From Owenia fusiformis (taxonomy: Eukaryota > Annelida > Polychaeta > Sabellida > Oweniidae), in assembly GCA_903813345.2 (NCBI GenBank), contig CAIIXF020000001.1, positions 16,885,915-16,949,914 of the forward strand: 64,000 bases of DNA, given 5' to 3'. Each line of letters begins with the position of its first letter. Position 1 is the first letter of the stretch. Below, in pieces: positions 23,024-38,582 of this stretch. Under the pieces are notes generated by a model. It did no database searches. It was not told the origin of the DNA and saw nothing but the letters and a program-made list of their open reading frames with translations. The position numbers and the translations under genes were made by a program.

Positions 23024-25900
23024 TCGTCGATCAACCGGTGCTTGATTAATATACAAGAAATTTTAATGTACAATGATTCTTGGTATAGTAAAAAATGGGT
23101 TAGCCACAAGTTGTTAGTATTTTTTGGAATTACTATTTAGATCATATACATTGACAAGTATAGTATTATTACTACATTATATGGCAGAAAACCATATCAG
23201 TAGCCTGTTTTATGATTTTCACGATTTGTGAAATGAAACTGTTGCACACAGATTTACCATATTATGAAAAACAATTTGATTATTTATTCTTATTGCAATT
23301 CAATGTAGTTGAAAACTATTCTCCATGTTGAGATGAATCTCTTTGTTTGAGAACAGAATTCTCTATGCATGAATATTCATAGAGTTAGAAGACCCTGGTA
23401 CCAGTGGTTTATAGAATCTGACTGTAATTTATTGCATAATATGCTAGGATCTGCAATGGTGAATATTTGATATAGTAGTAGTGTTTCAGATATACTTTGT
23501 GTCAAGAGACAAAGTAGAGTGTATGGCTTAAATTAACAATTCAGGGTTGATAACCAAGTTCTGTGTCAATAAAAGTTTGATTATCGGATTTGTATGTAGA
23601 AACCAATATTTCACAGGATATGAATGCAGTGTTATTCAAAAACTTGAATATGGTTGAATTAGGAGACTTTCCCAGAACTTATTGATCAACCTTGTACAGA
23701 GTGCTATGTCAAGGAAAAGGGTTTGTGCCTTTTATCCCAATGGTGCATGCATTGAAATGTTTTAGTGGGGTCAAGCAGGGAAAAACTGAAGTGTAATACA
23801 ATATTTGTTGCACTTTATCTACAGTTACAAGTATTTATGAATCCAGAAAGTATATTGTAAAATGAACTTATGAGCTAATATTGTATGAAAATTTGTATTG
23901 TACTGTATTAATTGTACAATATCAATATCATGGCGACTGACAATTTTTCATGGATATTGTTGAATAATGTTATTATATGTTTCATATAGATGTTGAATAT
24001 AGTGAGTAAAATTGTTAAATCAGTCAGTAATATTGCATGGTGGCCAGGTTTTTGATTTTGATTTTTTTTTAATTTTGAAAGCTCCTTGTATAGATGTCAT
24101 GTATACAAACATTGGAGATTTTCTCACGAAATCAGAAACAACATAGCAAGTCTTAAGATATCATGGAGGCAAGAAATAAGGAGAACTTAGCATAATAATA
24201 ATATCTAATCATAAGATGTATGAGTTCTGTGTATGCTCCAATGAAGAACATTTAGCTATTGCTGTATTGTAAGTTGGTAAAATAACAATCAAACCTTAAA
24301 CTTTGTCATAAGTCTTGTTTCATTTTTTCAATTAAACTTACAATTAAACTGTCATTATTCACGTCCCATAGCATGTACGAAAACAAGATGTCTAGTTTGA
24401 ATTGGTTGATAGGTTTCACAAACCATGACCACCATGTAATATTGCTACCCGTTTGTTATTGCTTAGAGATTTATTAGCAATAGGCAGCTACAGGGTGCGC
24501 CAAAAATGTTGTGTACTGATCAGGTCAAAATTTAATCCTGGATTTGGGTAAAAGCTGAAAAAATGAGCTCGGACCAAGTCTTTATCTAACTTGTCAATGA
24601 CTGACATTTATTCCACACCCTCTAGAGTTGTATTTTAGTTAGAATGATGTCCTGCACATACAAAGAAGGGATTGAAACGTAATAAAACTTGATATACGCA
24701 TATGTACAATGGTCATCTAAGGTGAACCCAGTGGCATGAATTTTGTATTTGATGTCAGTATATGTGTCTAGGATTCATGTAATAATTATCTGCGTACCTT
24801 AAAATATCAAGTAAATGATGTGGATTTTGCCTGGTATAAATCCCAAAAATTTTAATCGCATATCATACACAGTATCTTTCCTAAACACTTGTTATTATTG
24901 TTATTGTCAAAATCATGTGCTAAATATTTATTTGTAAATTGTAGTGTAGAATCTAGTTAGTATTTATTTGCCTATCATGGGCTAAGAGACCTTTGTTATG
25001 AGATGTATTATTTTGTGCAATATTTATTAATCTATGTATGTTTCTTCTCACTAGTTTGTAAACACTCTTAAGGTGGGCATGGTCAGGCAATTTTTGGATG
25101 AATGAAAATACTATTGGTACATGTCTATTTCTGATTTGATGGGTACACTTATTCTACCAAAATATTCTTCAGTTTGAAAATTCTTAAATCAATTGTCTTT
25201 ACTATGGAAATCATGATGTCATAATTAGAGAACAATAGACTTTTGAATTCTTAACTTGACAAACTTCTGATAATTTATTACATACTGTCTACCTTAATGT
25301 TTGATCATGACAGACTCACGGTGCTTTATTTTTCAAGTAAGTGAAATAACTAAATGCCCCAAATACCATGCAGAAATGAACTTAAAGGTTTTTGATACTA
25401 AGTATAGCCTTTCCCTATGTCACCACCCTGTCCTGTTTGGTGATAAGGGGTCGAAGACTTGGGGCAACACTTAAGATATTCATGTTTGGTGATCTCAAAT
25501 TGCCAGCCCTATTTAAATTGATAAATGAACATGCTTACTTGGAGAAAGAGATCTAGATCTGACAAGATTGCCATGAAAATGTACTTTGAATTAATTTAAA
25601 GCAGCTAATACAGATTATGAAATAAAAAAAATGAGTAGAAAATATGACTGGTGCATGTACATTGCATAGAACTGGCTGAATTTTTGAAGAATTTATAGTT
25701 GTGGATTTAACTTCTCAAAAAGTTATGTATTCAAATTAAATCGAGTGTGAAACACATGGATTAGAAATACAATCATTGCTTTTTTATTTTCAATATAAGG
25801 TAAATTGGAGTATATAATTGACATAATGTTATATCAAGATAGCATTGTAATTAATGTTGTCCAATATGGTGGAAATAAATGTGCTCAATGTAAATGAAAC
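23024..25900 (+). other. Probable 3' UTR of the MYT1-like gene
   Basis: No coding potential is seen. AATAAA signals occur at 23568-23573 and at 25874-25879; the latter is followed by GT-rich DNA (CTCTTTGTTTTC). The true 3' end cannot be fixed without transcripts. A single Tc1/mariner-like end lies at 24491. Confidence 0.5.
24491..24520 (+). mobile_element. Solitary end related to the CAGGGTG element
   Basis: TA|CAGGGTGCGCCAAAAATGT matches the left end of the 26549 element. I could not find a partner end. Confidence 0.4.
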
Positions 25901-26548
25901 CTCTTTGTTTTCAATCATAATTTATTACTCTAAATATATAATTTACAATGCAAAGATACAAGCAAACTGGATTTGAAAAATTTGGTTATAATGTACATTT
26001 TGAAAACTTGAAATGTATGTAAACAGTAACATCTATCGTACTCGCTGGATGTTATATCAAGGCAAATACAATGGATTGTAATCCAAACCGAGAAAACATG
26101 AACCTTTTACACGACAAAAGAAATACATGAGATATTCAAAAGTTTTGGATATCGACCACTGTCATGCCTCAGTCACATTTGATCTAAGGCAACCTTACGG
26201 CGGTTTCACTGTAGTTGTTTCTGAGCACACATCAATGAGATCCCGTATATAATCTTTAATAAGCTTTTCAAAACAACATTTATATAACACACATAACTAC
26301 ATGTTCTTGTATTTTTCAATTATAAATACATGTAAAAAATTTCCAGTTATAAATACATGTAAAAATATTCGCTTGATTTGAAATTTTTTGAGATTTTACA
26401 GAAAAAATCATGCAAACAATTTATTTCCAACATACAGCTTCAGTTATGAACATTTTTGGTTTGGAACAAAGACTGAACAAAGGCACTTAATCATAAACGA
26501 AACTGCAAAAAATGTTGACGCAAAATTAAAAATCACAATGATAATATA

Positions 26549-27359
26549 CAGGGTGGGCCAAAAAATGTCACATCTTTTATTCTGCTATATCTTCTTTATG
26601 ATACATGGATTTCTGTTTTGATATTTTGGCAAGGAATCCAGCAATCAATATACAATCAATCCAAAAATGGCATAATACCTATAGCAGGGTTTGAATGAAT
26701 CAAGACAATAGTGTTCATGTATAAACAAATTCTCAGAATCAAGGTAATATCTGATATTACAATTTCAGTTGTGCCATACATGTACATCCAGATGGACATC
26801 TTAAACATTCTATCTGAGAGACATGCTATGTATGATCTATGTTTGGTCGGAAAGACTAGCAAAATCATAAAGAAAGTTTTATATTTTGTGGGCTCAATTT
26901 AGCACCTTGACATTCTTCCTTACGACAGATAAGATCTCTAAACAGCTTCCCCTGTAAAGACAGATTTTCCAAATCCCTCTTTCTTAGTACTGAATTAATT
27001 CTTTATCCATCTTATGTCTTATGACACTTCTAATTTTCCATTTTTGTCTGGAAATAATTTCAGAATATGCTTAACACCCTAGGCTACCCAATGACAGACT
27101 GTACAAAATATCATTTATTCTGGCACAATTTTATTTGAGTCATTTCTAACATCAGTGTAAAATCAAGCTTTAAATACAAGTGTATATTAAGACATCTTAT
27201 GTCTGTTAACCTTTCTTATACAGGAACCCCGAAGATGTCATTTCAGAAAGAATTGCAGAATAAGACCCTTGCATCTTAATCCCACATATTTCTAAAATAT
27301 ATGAATTATTAAAAAGGTATTACCAAATAAAAGATCAGGACATGTTTTGGTTCACCCTG
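26549..27359. mobile_element. Tc1/mariner-type non-autonomous element with TA target duplication
   Basis: The left end is TA|CAGGGTGGGCCAAAAAATGTC; the right end is the complement of CAGGGTGAACCAAAACATGTCC, followed by TA (27360-27361). At 811 bases with no transposase frame it fits a deleted derivative. TA duplication and CAGGGTG termini support the superfamily. Confidence 0.72.
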
Positions 27360-28744
27360 TAGTCTGATTGAATAATCTTGTTTGTTTGCCATTTTACGGT
27401 CAGAATTTTGTATTACAAAACTGAACAATTTTGTTCCAAACCAAAAATCTACACAAGCTCCAGATGGCATGAACAAAAATATAATTCATAATATTATAAC
27501 GATAACGAAACAACAACGTAAACAATGAAAACATAAATTTTAACACAGTCAACTAGAATTTTAACAGATAAAAAACATACAGTTTTTTTTTTATAAATTT
27601 CAACATTTAGAAAATACAAAATATAAAGTTTGTAAAACCTACTTTTACTTTCTCATATGTTGCTATACAACCTTAAGATTTAATTTTCTGTTAGCTATTT
27701 AATCTTAGTGTTCAAACAACAGTAGATACTGGCCAAAACATTATTTTTTTTTTTTTTTAATACAGCATACATGTATTTAAAAATGGGAAGAAGACTGAAG
27801 TGACTCTCCTTTCAAAACCAATGTTTTAGCTTGTGACTAGTCAATATTTTATCCTGTGTCATGTAATGCATCCTCCTAAGCAGGTATCCAGAATCCGTAC
27901 TTCCTTCTTCCCCCTGATATAACCAATTTGGAAGCGCCCGATTAAACTGAATCACGTGATCTAATTATGCGCAATGACTTATACATGATTTCTGTTGCAG
28001 TGTTGCGACAGCCAATCAGATTGCGAGTTCTTAATCAGGGAAATGCTAACTGCTTATTCTGGATTTTGAAATCCTGTGATTGGAGGATACATGTAATATG
28101 TATGATCTACCATATGTTGGAAAATGTTCCTTTCAATTTCTATTGAATTAAAAAGGTACAGGCACAAAGTTAAGAGTAAGTTTTGGAAAATTGGCACAAT
28201 ATACATATTACATAATAACAATTATTTATAACACATAACAAATTTTTTTATACAAATGTCCATTGAAACTAACACATCTCTGATTTGGCAATTTGTCTCC
28301 AAGTATCTTTTAATCAAAGGTAGAATTAGATGGTGGGCTTTAAAAAAAAGTTGTTTCAATCTCAAATATGTTTGGCTCATATCACTCCTTGTCAAGTCTA
28401 TTTTCTAAAAATCCCCAAAGTGCATACTTAATTGCAGGCAAACTAAAGATTTTTACAATATTGTATTATTTTTTTCTAAATGTGATTGGCGTTTTTTTTT
28501 AAATTTGAGTGAATATAAACATTTTCACTCACTTTTGCACTTTGAATCTTTGATAACTTCCCCAATTTGTAACATATTGCTGATCTCTTTTGGAAGATAT
28601 TGTATTTTAGATTGTAAGGAATATATTGGTTGATCAATAGCACATGTTTGGAATTTTGTCACCCTGATTCTGCCTTTAAAGGTAGCAATCTTGTATATCA
28701 AATGAACAAAATAAACAACACAACATTTAAAATAAAAAAAACAA

Positions 28745-28998
28745 AGCAAACAAGACATCTTAAAAAGATGACAAAATGTTACCACCTGATTTACAGCTGT
28801 TGCAAATTGTTACAGAAATGTAACAATTTATTACAGATGCTGAACATGAATTGTTGAATACTGATGTCAGTCACATAAATTGATAGGTTAACTCATTTGT
28901 CACCTCTTCTTGGTGGTGTCTGTCACCTCTTCTTGGTGGTTTCTGTCACCTCTTCTTGGTGGTGTCTGTCACCACCTCTTGGTGGTGACATAAATTAA
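28745..28998 (-). mobile_element. GTCACC-family MITE, inverted copy with expanded terminal minisatellite
   Basis: The right end GGTGGTGACATAAAT (28983-28997) is the reverse complement of the family start. A 28-base repeat (CTGTCACCTCTTCTTGGTGG ...) at 28900-28985 looks like an expansion of that terminus. Confidence 0.6.
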
Positions 28999-29223
28999 AA
29001 TTTGTGAATATCTACTGCAAATTAATAATAATGAAACTGACGAGATGTTCACACTGCAAAAGCAAAACTGTTCAAGCCTTTCACAAAGACAAACTGTATA
29101 TACAACCTAAATCTGGAATATAACAAGCGATATACTACAGTTAAATTATTGTACTCTGCAGTGTGACTTCTGATATTTCACAGAAGAATGTACCATCATA
29201 TATTTGGATACAGCATGGGCATA

Positions 29224-29408
29224 CAGTAAAACCTGTATATCTGAACACTTCTCTTGTTTGAATACCTTTTCATGTGAACACTGTTTTTCAGTCCCATTTT
29301 TCAATCTGCCATGGACTACCATTTTAAAAAACTTAGAAATGTGAACACATGTCAACGTGAACACTTTCGGCCAGTAATGGTAGCATTCGAATTAAACAGG
29401 TTTTACTC
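29224..29408. mobile_element. CAGTAAAACC MITE, TA-flanked
   Basis: TA|CAGTAAAACCTGTATATCTG ... AAACAGGTTTTACTC|TA; 185 bases, with repeated GTGAACACT-like motifs inside. Termini of the CAGT type with TA duplications suggest the pogo/Tc1-mariner group. Confidence 0.65.
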
Positions 29409-29416
29409 TATCAACA

Positions 29417-29977
29417 TTTATTTTCACATTTCTTATAGAGTTTGTCAAATATATTTATATCATACAAGCATTTATTGAAAGCAAGAGAAGAAAGCGACCT
29501 AAGTCACCAAGAGTTCTGCATTCGCTGTTTGTACAATTTTTTTCTCAGTGAGGCAAGATTCCACTTCAATTCATCGATATTCTGTTCTGCCATGAAATTA
29601 AATGAGATCACGATATGAATCAATCTTACGTACTCTTGGTGCACTCTTAATTGTCAAAAATCTGCAATTTGCACAAATATTGCTTCTGTTAGTTTAGACT
29701 TCCAATTCTAAGCACAAATATATACTTTGCTACTGACCTTATTTTCTAGTCTAGATACGAGCCTTTGCCCCCCCCCCCCCCAGTACACACCTCCACACCT
29801 CCCTCTGTGAGAAGTTTTCATACCTGTGTCATCAATCAGTGGGAGATGAGGGTGAAGTCAAAGGTCAAAGGGGCTTGTAGCTAGACATATTTACATACAG
29901 ATCCCTCAAGGAAATAAGCTTCCAAATCTCGATTTACAAACTGTATATTCCTTATTTATACATTGCACAAGTTTATT
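29417..29977 (-). terminator. Candidate polyadenylation signals of the PCMTD gene
   Basis: On the - strand, AATAAA occurs at 29977-29972, about 47 bases past the stop, and again at 29422-29417. Which is used cannot be decided. Confidence 0.35.
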
Positions 29978-30023
29978 TCTTATGCAAGCAAAAATGTCCA
30001 AACTATTTCACTCAAATCTCTAC

Positions 30024-33704
<3,681 letters not shown>

Positions 33705-33734
33705 CTGGAAAACAAAGACATTATTACATGTACA

Positions 33735-33808
33735 TTAAAGAAGCAGCAAAGAATATACATATGTACTACATATGTACTACATATGTATATTCTTTGCTGC
33801 TTCTTTAA
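33735..33808. repeat. Near-perfect 74-bp palindrome without loop
   Basis: The arms 33735-33771 and 33772-33808 (TTAAAGAAGCAGCAAAGAAT ...) are complementary over 37 bases with one C-C mismatch. It lies just upstream of the probable PCMTD coding exon 1 acceptor. Confidence 0.9.
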
Positions 33809-35479
33809 ATATTATGTAGATTACAAAATGTTGGAAGAAATTTTCAGACAAATGTGTCCCTCACCATTAAAATTCAATATCTCTGTACAATATATAATTT
33901 TATTGTATAATCTGTTAAATGAAGCTCTCTGATTGGTCATTTCTTCTGCAGTACTAATCTGTATTGCTAATGAGATTGTCCCCTACCTTGTATTGGTATG
34001 GGATTGATCATCTCTGTAACAATACAGAAAATACTGGTAGGGAGGTGACAATCTCAGAGCAAGTCAGAATATCTCCTAGGGATTATCTCTTAAGTAAAAT
34101 GTAAGATCACAGGATAACTCGACTTCATCTCGTGCTAATACAGAATTTCTTGAGTGCAATATATCCTGTATTGCACTTTAAATCATTCAATAACTTATTA
34201 TATATTAAATAATAAAATAACTTATGAGCAGAAATATTTAATTTCTTTTAAAGTAATTTAGGGCCCATAGAAATAAGACTCATTTTCAAATTAAATTCAA
34301 ATTAATGACTTTGTGACTTAATTTCAAATTATGTCACAAAGAAATGCGAAGATCCCAAAATTCATATGTTATATTAGTGTGATATTTGATTACAATATTG
34401 ATGCACAGTGAGATTAAAGACTTAACTATAACACTATGCAACTGATATATCAATAAAACTTCATCTCAGCTTAATGTTTCATGGAGGTCGACATAACATA
34501 AACAGGATGTAAATAATTGTGTTTATTTACTAAAGCTCAAAGCCAAACAATAGTTATCCCAAAACTCTAATATGAGGTTGAAGTGAGATAACCCTCGTAA
34601 AGAAAGGTTGGATGCTAGGAGGGGGTTATCATTATAGTGACATTACATAATCTAATAACACATTGAAATCTATTCACAAAATATAACTTTAATGTCAAAG
34701 TCAGCATTTTCTCGATAAAACCAAGAGAATTTCGGAAATGGCAATAACAGGTCATATAGATATGTGGATATATATAAAATAAATCTGCATTATGATATAA
34801 TAAAATTACCATTCTTAATTTGCATCCAATAATGACAGACAGATGGACAGATAATGGGACAGATCAATGAATGAACGCTTACCCAATATCCCATCTATAG
34901 GCACACTATATGAACCAAATATTATCCGATACTAACATCATTGACCTTTCTGTACTTCAATAAATACTTATCTCAAATATGAGGTCATATAAGTATGAAT
35001 GGTAAAAACAACACTTGAGAAATAATGAATTCTAATAACAATTAAACAAATTACTTTCTGGCAAAGGCTTCTGTATGATGATCACTCTGAGATTGAGAAT
35101 ATTCATCTTGCACAGATAATTACTGGAGTCAATGCAGAGGAACAAAATGTAACCCAATGTTGAGAAATATGTCAATTTTAATAGTTTTTTTCAGTTGAGC
35201 CATGTTTTTTTCAAAACAGTACCAAAATAAGATGTGTTTTCATGCTATAATTCTTCTGGGGGTGAAGTGTATATAGTAGAGTGGGGAGGAAGGGGAATAG
35301 GAAAAGCTAACGAAGACTTATTCCCTTTGTCCCATATGGATATCCTGTGCAACAATCATAAAACATTAATACCCCATAACCTGTCATTCGCAGCAGTACA
35401 GGCACTATTTTGAGGAAGAGGAAGGGGGGTTGAGAATATTCATAAATATGCATGGTAATATCAGTCATGCTCTAGATGC

Positions 35480-36870
35480 TATATCTAAGGCTTAAATTCT
35501 GGACTCAGTGCATTGTGGACTGATTATTCCTAAAAAAGTTCTTGTTTCAACCTTTGAACGAGACTCGCAGAATCAAGTGAATTAAATTTAGGAAACAGCA
35601 TATGAGTGGAATGAATCAGCCCATTGAGTCTTGGGTTTAAATTCTTTTCACACACTGCCAAATATTTTCTATGAAACACCTAAAAGATATGAAATCACTA
35701 AAAGAACAAATTTTCAATGAACCTTTTCGCAAGCGTCAAGCTGGCAAAGTATCAATTTCAATCAGTAGAGTCAAGTTGTCACCTTGATAACCATTCAACA
35801 AATGACCTTGGATGGATTGTTGGTTATATAATGCAATGCAGTTATATGAAATAGCTTGTTTGGATTGGAATCAGACACATCTTGCCTAGCTATGTGGGAA
35901 TTCAGATTAACCCAGTCGCCTTCACTCAAATGAATTGAACTTAACTCAATGTCTTCTTGATCAGGAAATTCCACAGACAGCTGTCTAATCTGTTGATGTA
36001 CTAGAGTATATGTCTTTTATTAGACTATATGAGAAGGAATTCTGAACAACACAATAGTAGATACTGTCAACAAAATGACTTCCAAACAGGACCAATCTCA
36101 TAAGAAATTGATTGAAGATAACAACAATATTGGATTTCTATTTTCTCAATGCCTTCTAAATGTTACATTTAATTTGGGTGAAGACCTCAAGATATTAATT
36201 AACCCCCTCCCCAAGAGACCAAAACAATAAAATATTATTTATCATATTTTGAGTGTCAATTATCATTTCAATTGTGATTTTTCTATATTTCTGAATTCTT
36301 CCCAGATCAATAGGTTTCGTTTTAGGTAAAATATTTTAGGTTCGCTTTTGGTAAATATGGCTCTCCCATGTTAAAATCCCATTGGTAGGTTCACTTTAGG
36401 TGATGTTCAAACATGCTAGAAATACCCATACAGGTATCAAAGAAAGTTTATTCACACACACAGCTAGGCAATGACTGCAATGTGTGTCCGATTCAAGCCA
36501 ATCTGAACAAAGCTATTTCATATAACTGCAGTGCAATATAAAACCAATCACCACACTCAGGGTTGATCATTGAATGGTTGTCAAAGTGACAACTAGACTA
36601 CATGGATTAAAATTGATGCTTTGCCAACTTGACCCTTGCAAAAAAGTTTTATTAAAAATATGCTCTTTTAGTGATTTTGTATCTTTCAGGTGATTTTGTA
36701 GAAAACATTTTGCAATGTGTGAAAAGAATTTAAGCCCAGGACTTGATTTACCCAGGCGTTGTTTCCTAAACTTTGCTTTCCTGCTGCATGGTCATGTGAA
36801 GATTTGAAAACAACACCATCAAGAGAAATGATTCAGCACACAATGCAGTCCAGATCTTAAATCCTTAACC
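35480..36870. mobile_element. Inverted pair of the dispersed repeat (arms about 400 bases)
   Basis: 35480-35895 is the reverse complement of 36475-36870 (AGCTATTTCATATAACTGCA; TTGCCAACTTGACCCTTGCA on the + strand in the right copy). The spacer is about 580 bases. A third copy is at 10795-11090. Confidence 0.65.
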
Positions 36871-37166
36871 CATTTTGTTCATGATGTGCTCCAGACTGTA
36901 TTTATATCATGGATGCAGGCTCTAAGAATTTGATACAGAGCTTTTTCCACTTGAGTTCCACTTTATTCTTAGCAAAGCAATCTTCTTCAAATTCTCCGAG
37001 TTTGGCTCGTTTCAGCATTTCTCAAACTACATGTATATTAGTTTGCATGCATGGCGAAATATTTGGAATCAGAGATTTAGATGAAATTGATATATTGATA
37101 TGAACTAATTTTGTCCACTATTTTGGATGAGACTAGCTCCATTGAGTTACATTTAGTTATAAAGTA

Positions 37167-37449
37167 CCCAGATAGCACAACGACGTTGGGCCAACGTTGG
37201 TCCAACAGCATGCCGGCCAGTGGGCCAACAGTAGCTGCCAACGTTGGCCCAACATTGGCAGCCACCAAAGAACCAACGTTGGTCCATTGTTGGCACAATT
37301 TACTTTTTTGTACAGCCATTGTTGGCTCCCTGGTATTAGCGGCAGCCAACGATGGGCCAACATTGGCCCAACTACAATTTGCCAACTGCGACTATGCCAA
37401 CAATGGCCACCAATAGCGACGTTGGCCCGACTTCTTTGTGCTATCTGGG
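37167..37449. mobile_element. TA-flanked MITE rich in CCAACGTTGG motifs
   Basis: The ends are TA|CCCAGATAGCACAA and TTGTGCTATCTGGG|TA. Inside, the 10-base palindrome CCAACGTTGG and relatives (GGCCAACATTGGC) recur. Open frames on both strands follow from this repeat and are not genes. Confidence 0.8.
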
Positions 37450-38202
37450 TAGTGAACCGGGGAGAGGCAAGATCCAAAATTTGGTGAGGCAAAAATCAAT
37501 GAGGCAAAGTGAGGCTAAAGGAGTATAATGCTACATTTGGATTTCATTTCTACAATGTCAGTTGAAAAATGTCTGAAAAAATATTTCTGCAAAATTTTAG
37601 TAAGGCAGTTGCCTAACCTGCCTCGTGCCTGGCGATGCCCATGATCATCATGGATGGTTTAGTTGAACGATACTATAGCCATTAGCCAAAAGTTTACCAA
37701 TACATCTTTAACACAATACAATATTGTTCAGGATGGCAGTACTAGCACACTATTTCTTGGATTACATGCTTCTTTCATATGGTACATTATGCACACTGAT
37801 AGGAAAGTCATCTTCGATATTTCTGTCACATGACTTTGGGACTGATATTTGGATGCGTGACCATGGGCTTCTCTTGAAAGCCCCATGGCGTGACTCAATG
37901 ATCGATGTTGCAATTTCGACTTCCTGACATTGGGTACATGTTAACATACGATATGTTGCATTACGTATTAGAAAAAGTATAAGCATCAAATCAAACACTT
38001 TTTCGTAGTCTCAATGGTGATATCCAAGAAGGACACCCCAAAGAAAAATACATTGAACAGCTGATCAACAAATGCAGCCATTGTGAATTTGATCTGAAAA
38101 ATCTGCAATAACACTCCAGAATATCAGCTTTAAAAGCCATTTGATTGATGGAAATGCTATGCAAACTTGAAGATACTTATGCATTTAAACGGCATCACTT
38201 AC

Positions 38203-38345
38203 CAACTTTTATGCTCTGTGCAGGTAAGAGACGAATTCAGCTGATTTTCACAACTGCGAAATCAAAACAAATACTTCTTTAAATCCTGACGTCATTGAAA
38301 ACATTGCAAGGGGTTATGGGTAATAGTCTCCCTTTGGTTCAATTT
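38203..38345 (-). promoter_or_regulatory. Candidate PCMTD promoter and non-coding first exon
   Basis: On the - strand AAAAGTTG|GTAAGTG is a near-ideal donor at 38202. Upstream is a full CRE palindrome TGACGTCA (38287-38294), a class often found in TATA-less housekeeping promoters. The transcription start is not visible; the upper limit given is a guess. Confidence 0.4.
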
Positions 38346-38479
38346 TAGGAACAAGGAAATTGCTCAGTTCTTGATGTTTAAAATTCTGTAAGTTTCCATC
38401 GTTTACTAAAACAAGATACCGAAATTACAACAAAACCAATTTATTCAACGATTATCCGCCAAATGAAAGAACGAGAAAC

Positions 38480-38578
38480 GTGAGAGGTCGAGGGAGGGCA
38501 GCAGGTGCTCGCTATTCCATTCACTCCCTCTGAAGTGTATGAATTTCTCGTGTCTGCAAATGGCGATCGTTCTTTTTG
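38480..38578 (+). promoter_or_regulatory. Candidate non-coding first exon on + strand, possibly of the L3MBTL-like gene
   Basis: A locally GC-richer stretch ends TCTTTTTG|GTAAGA. It contains ATGGCG at 38560. Joined to the acceptor at 51860, this would give a 19-codon upstream reading frame ending TAA at 51904. Together with the - strand exon ending at 38203 it suggests a divergent promoter. There is no transcript evidence. Confidence 0.3.
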
Positions 38579-38582
38579 GTAA

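Noticed and set aside
27880-28090. Promoter-like patch with CACGTG and CCAAT motifs
   Set aside because: It is flanked by short inverted TATCCAGAAT/TTCTGGATTT ends, so a MITE is as likely; no exon is nearby on either strand.
28900-28990. CRISPR-like array (28-base direct repeats)
   Set aside because: The repeats abut without unique spacers and lie in an animal genome next to a related MITE end.
37077-37492. Several 96-111 codon frames on both strands
   Set aside because: Products of the CCAACGTTGG-rich MITE.
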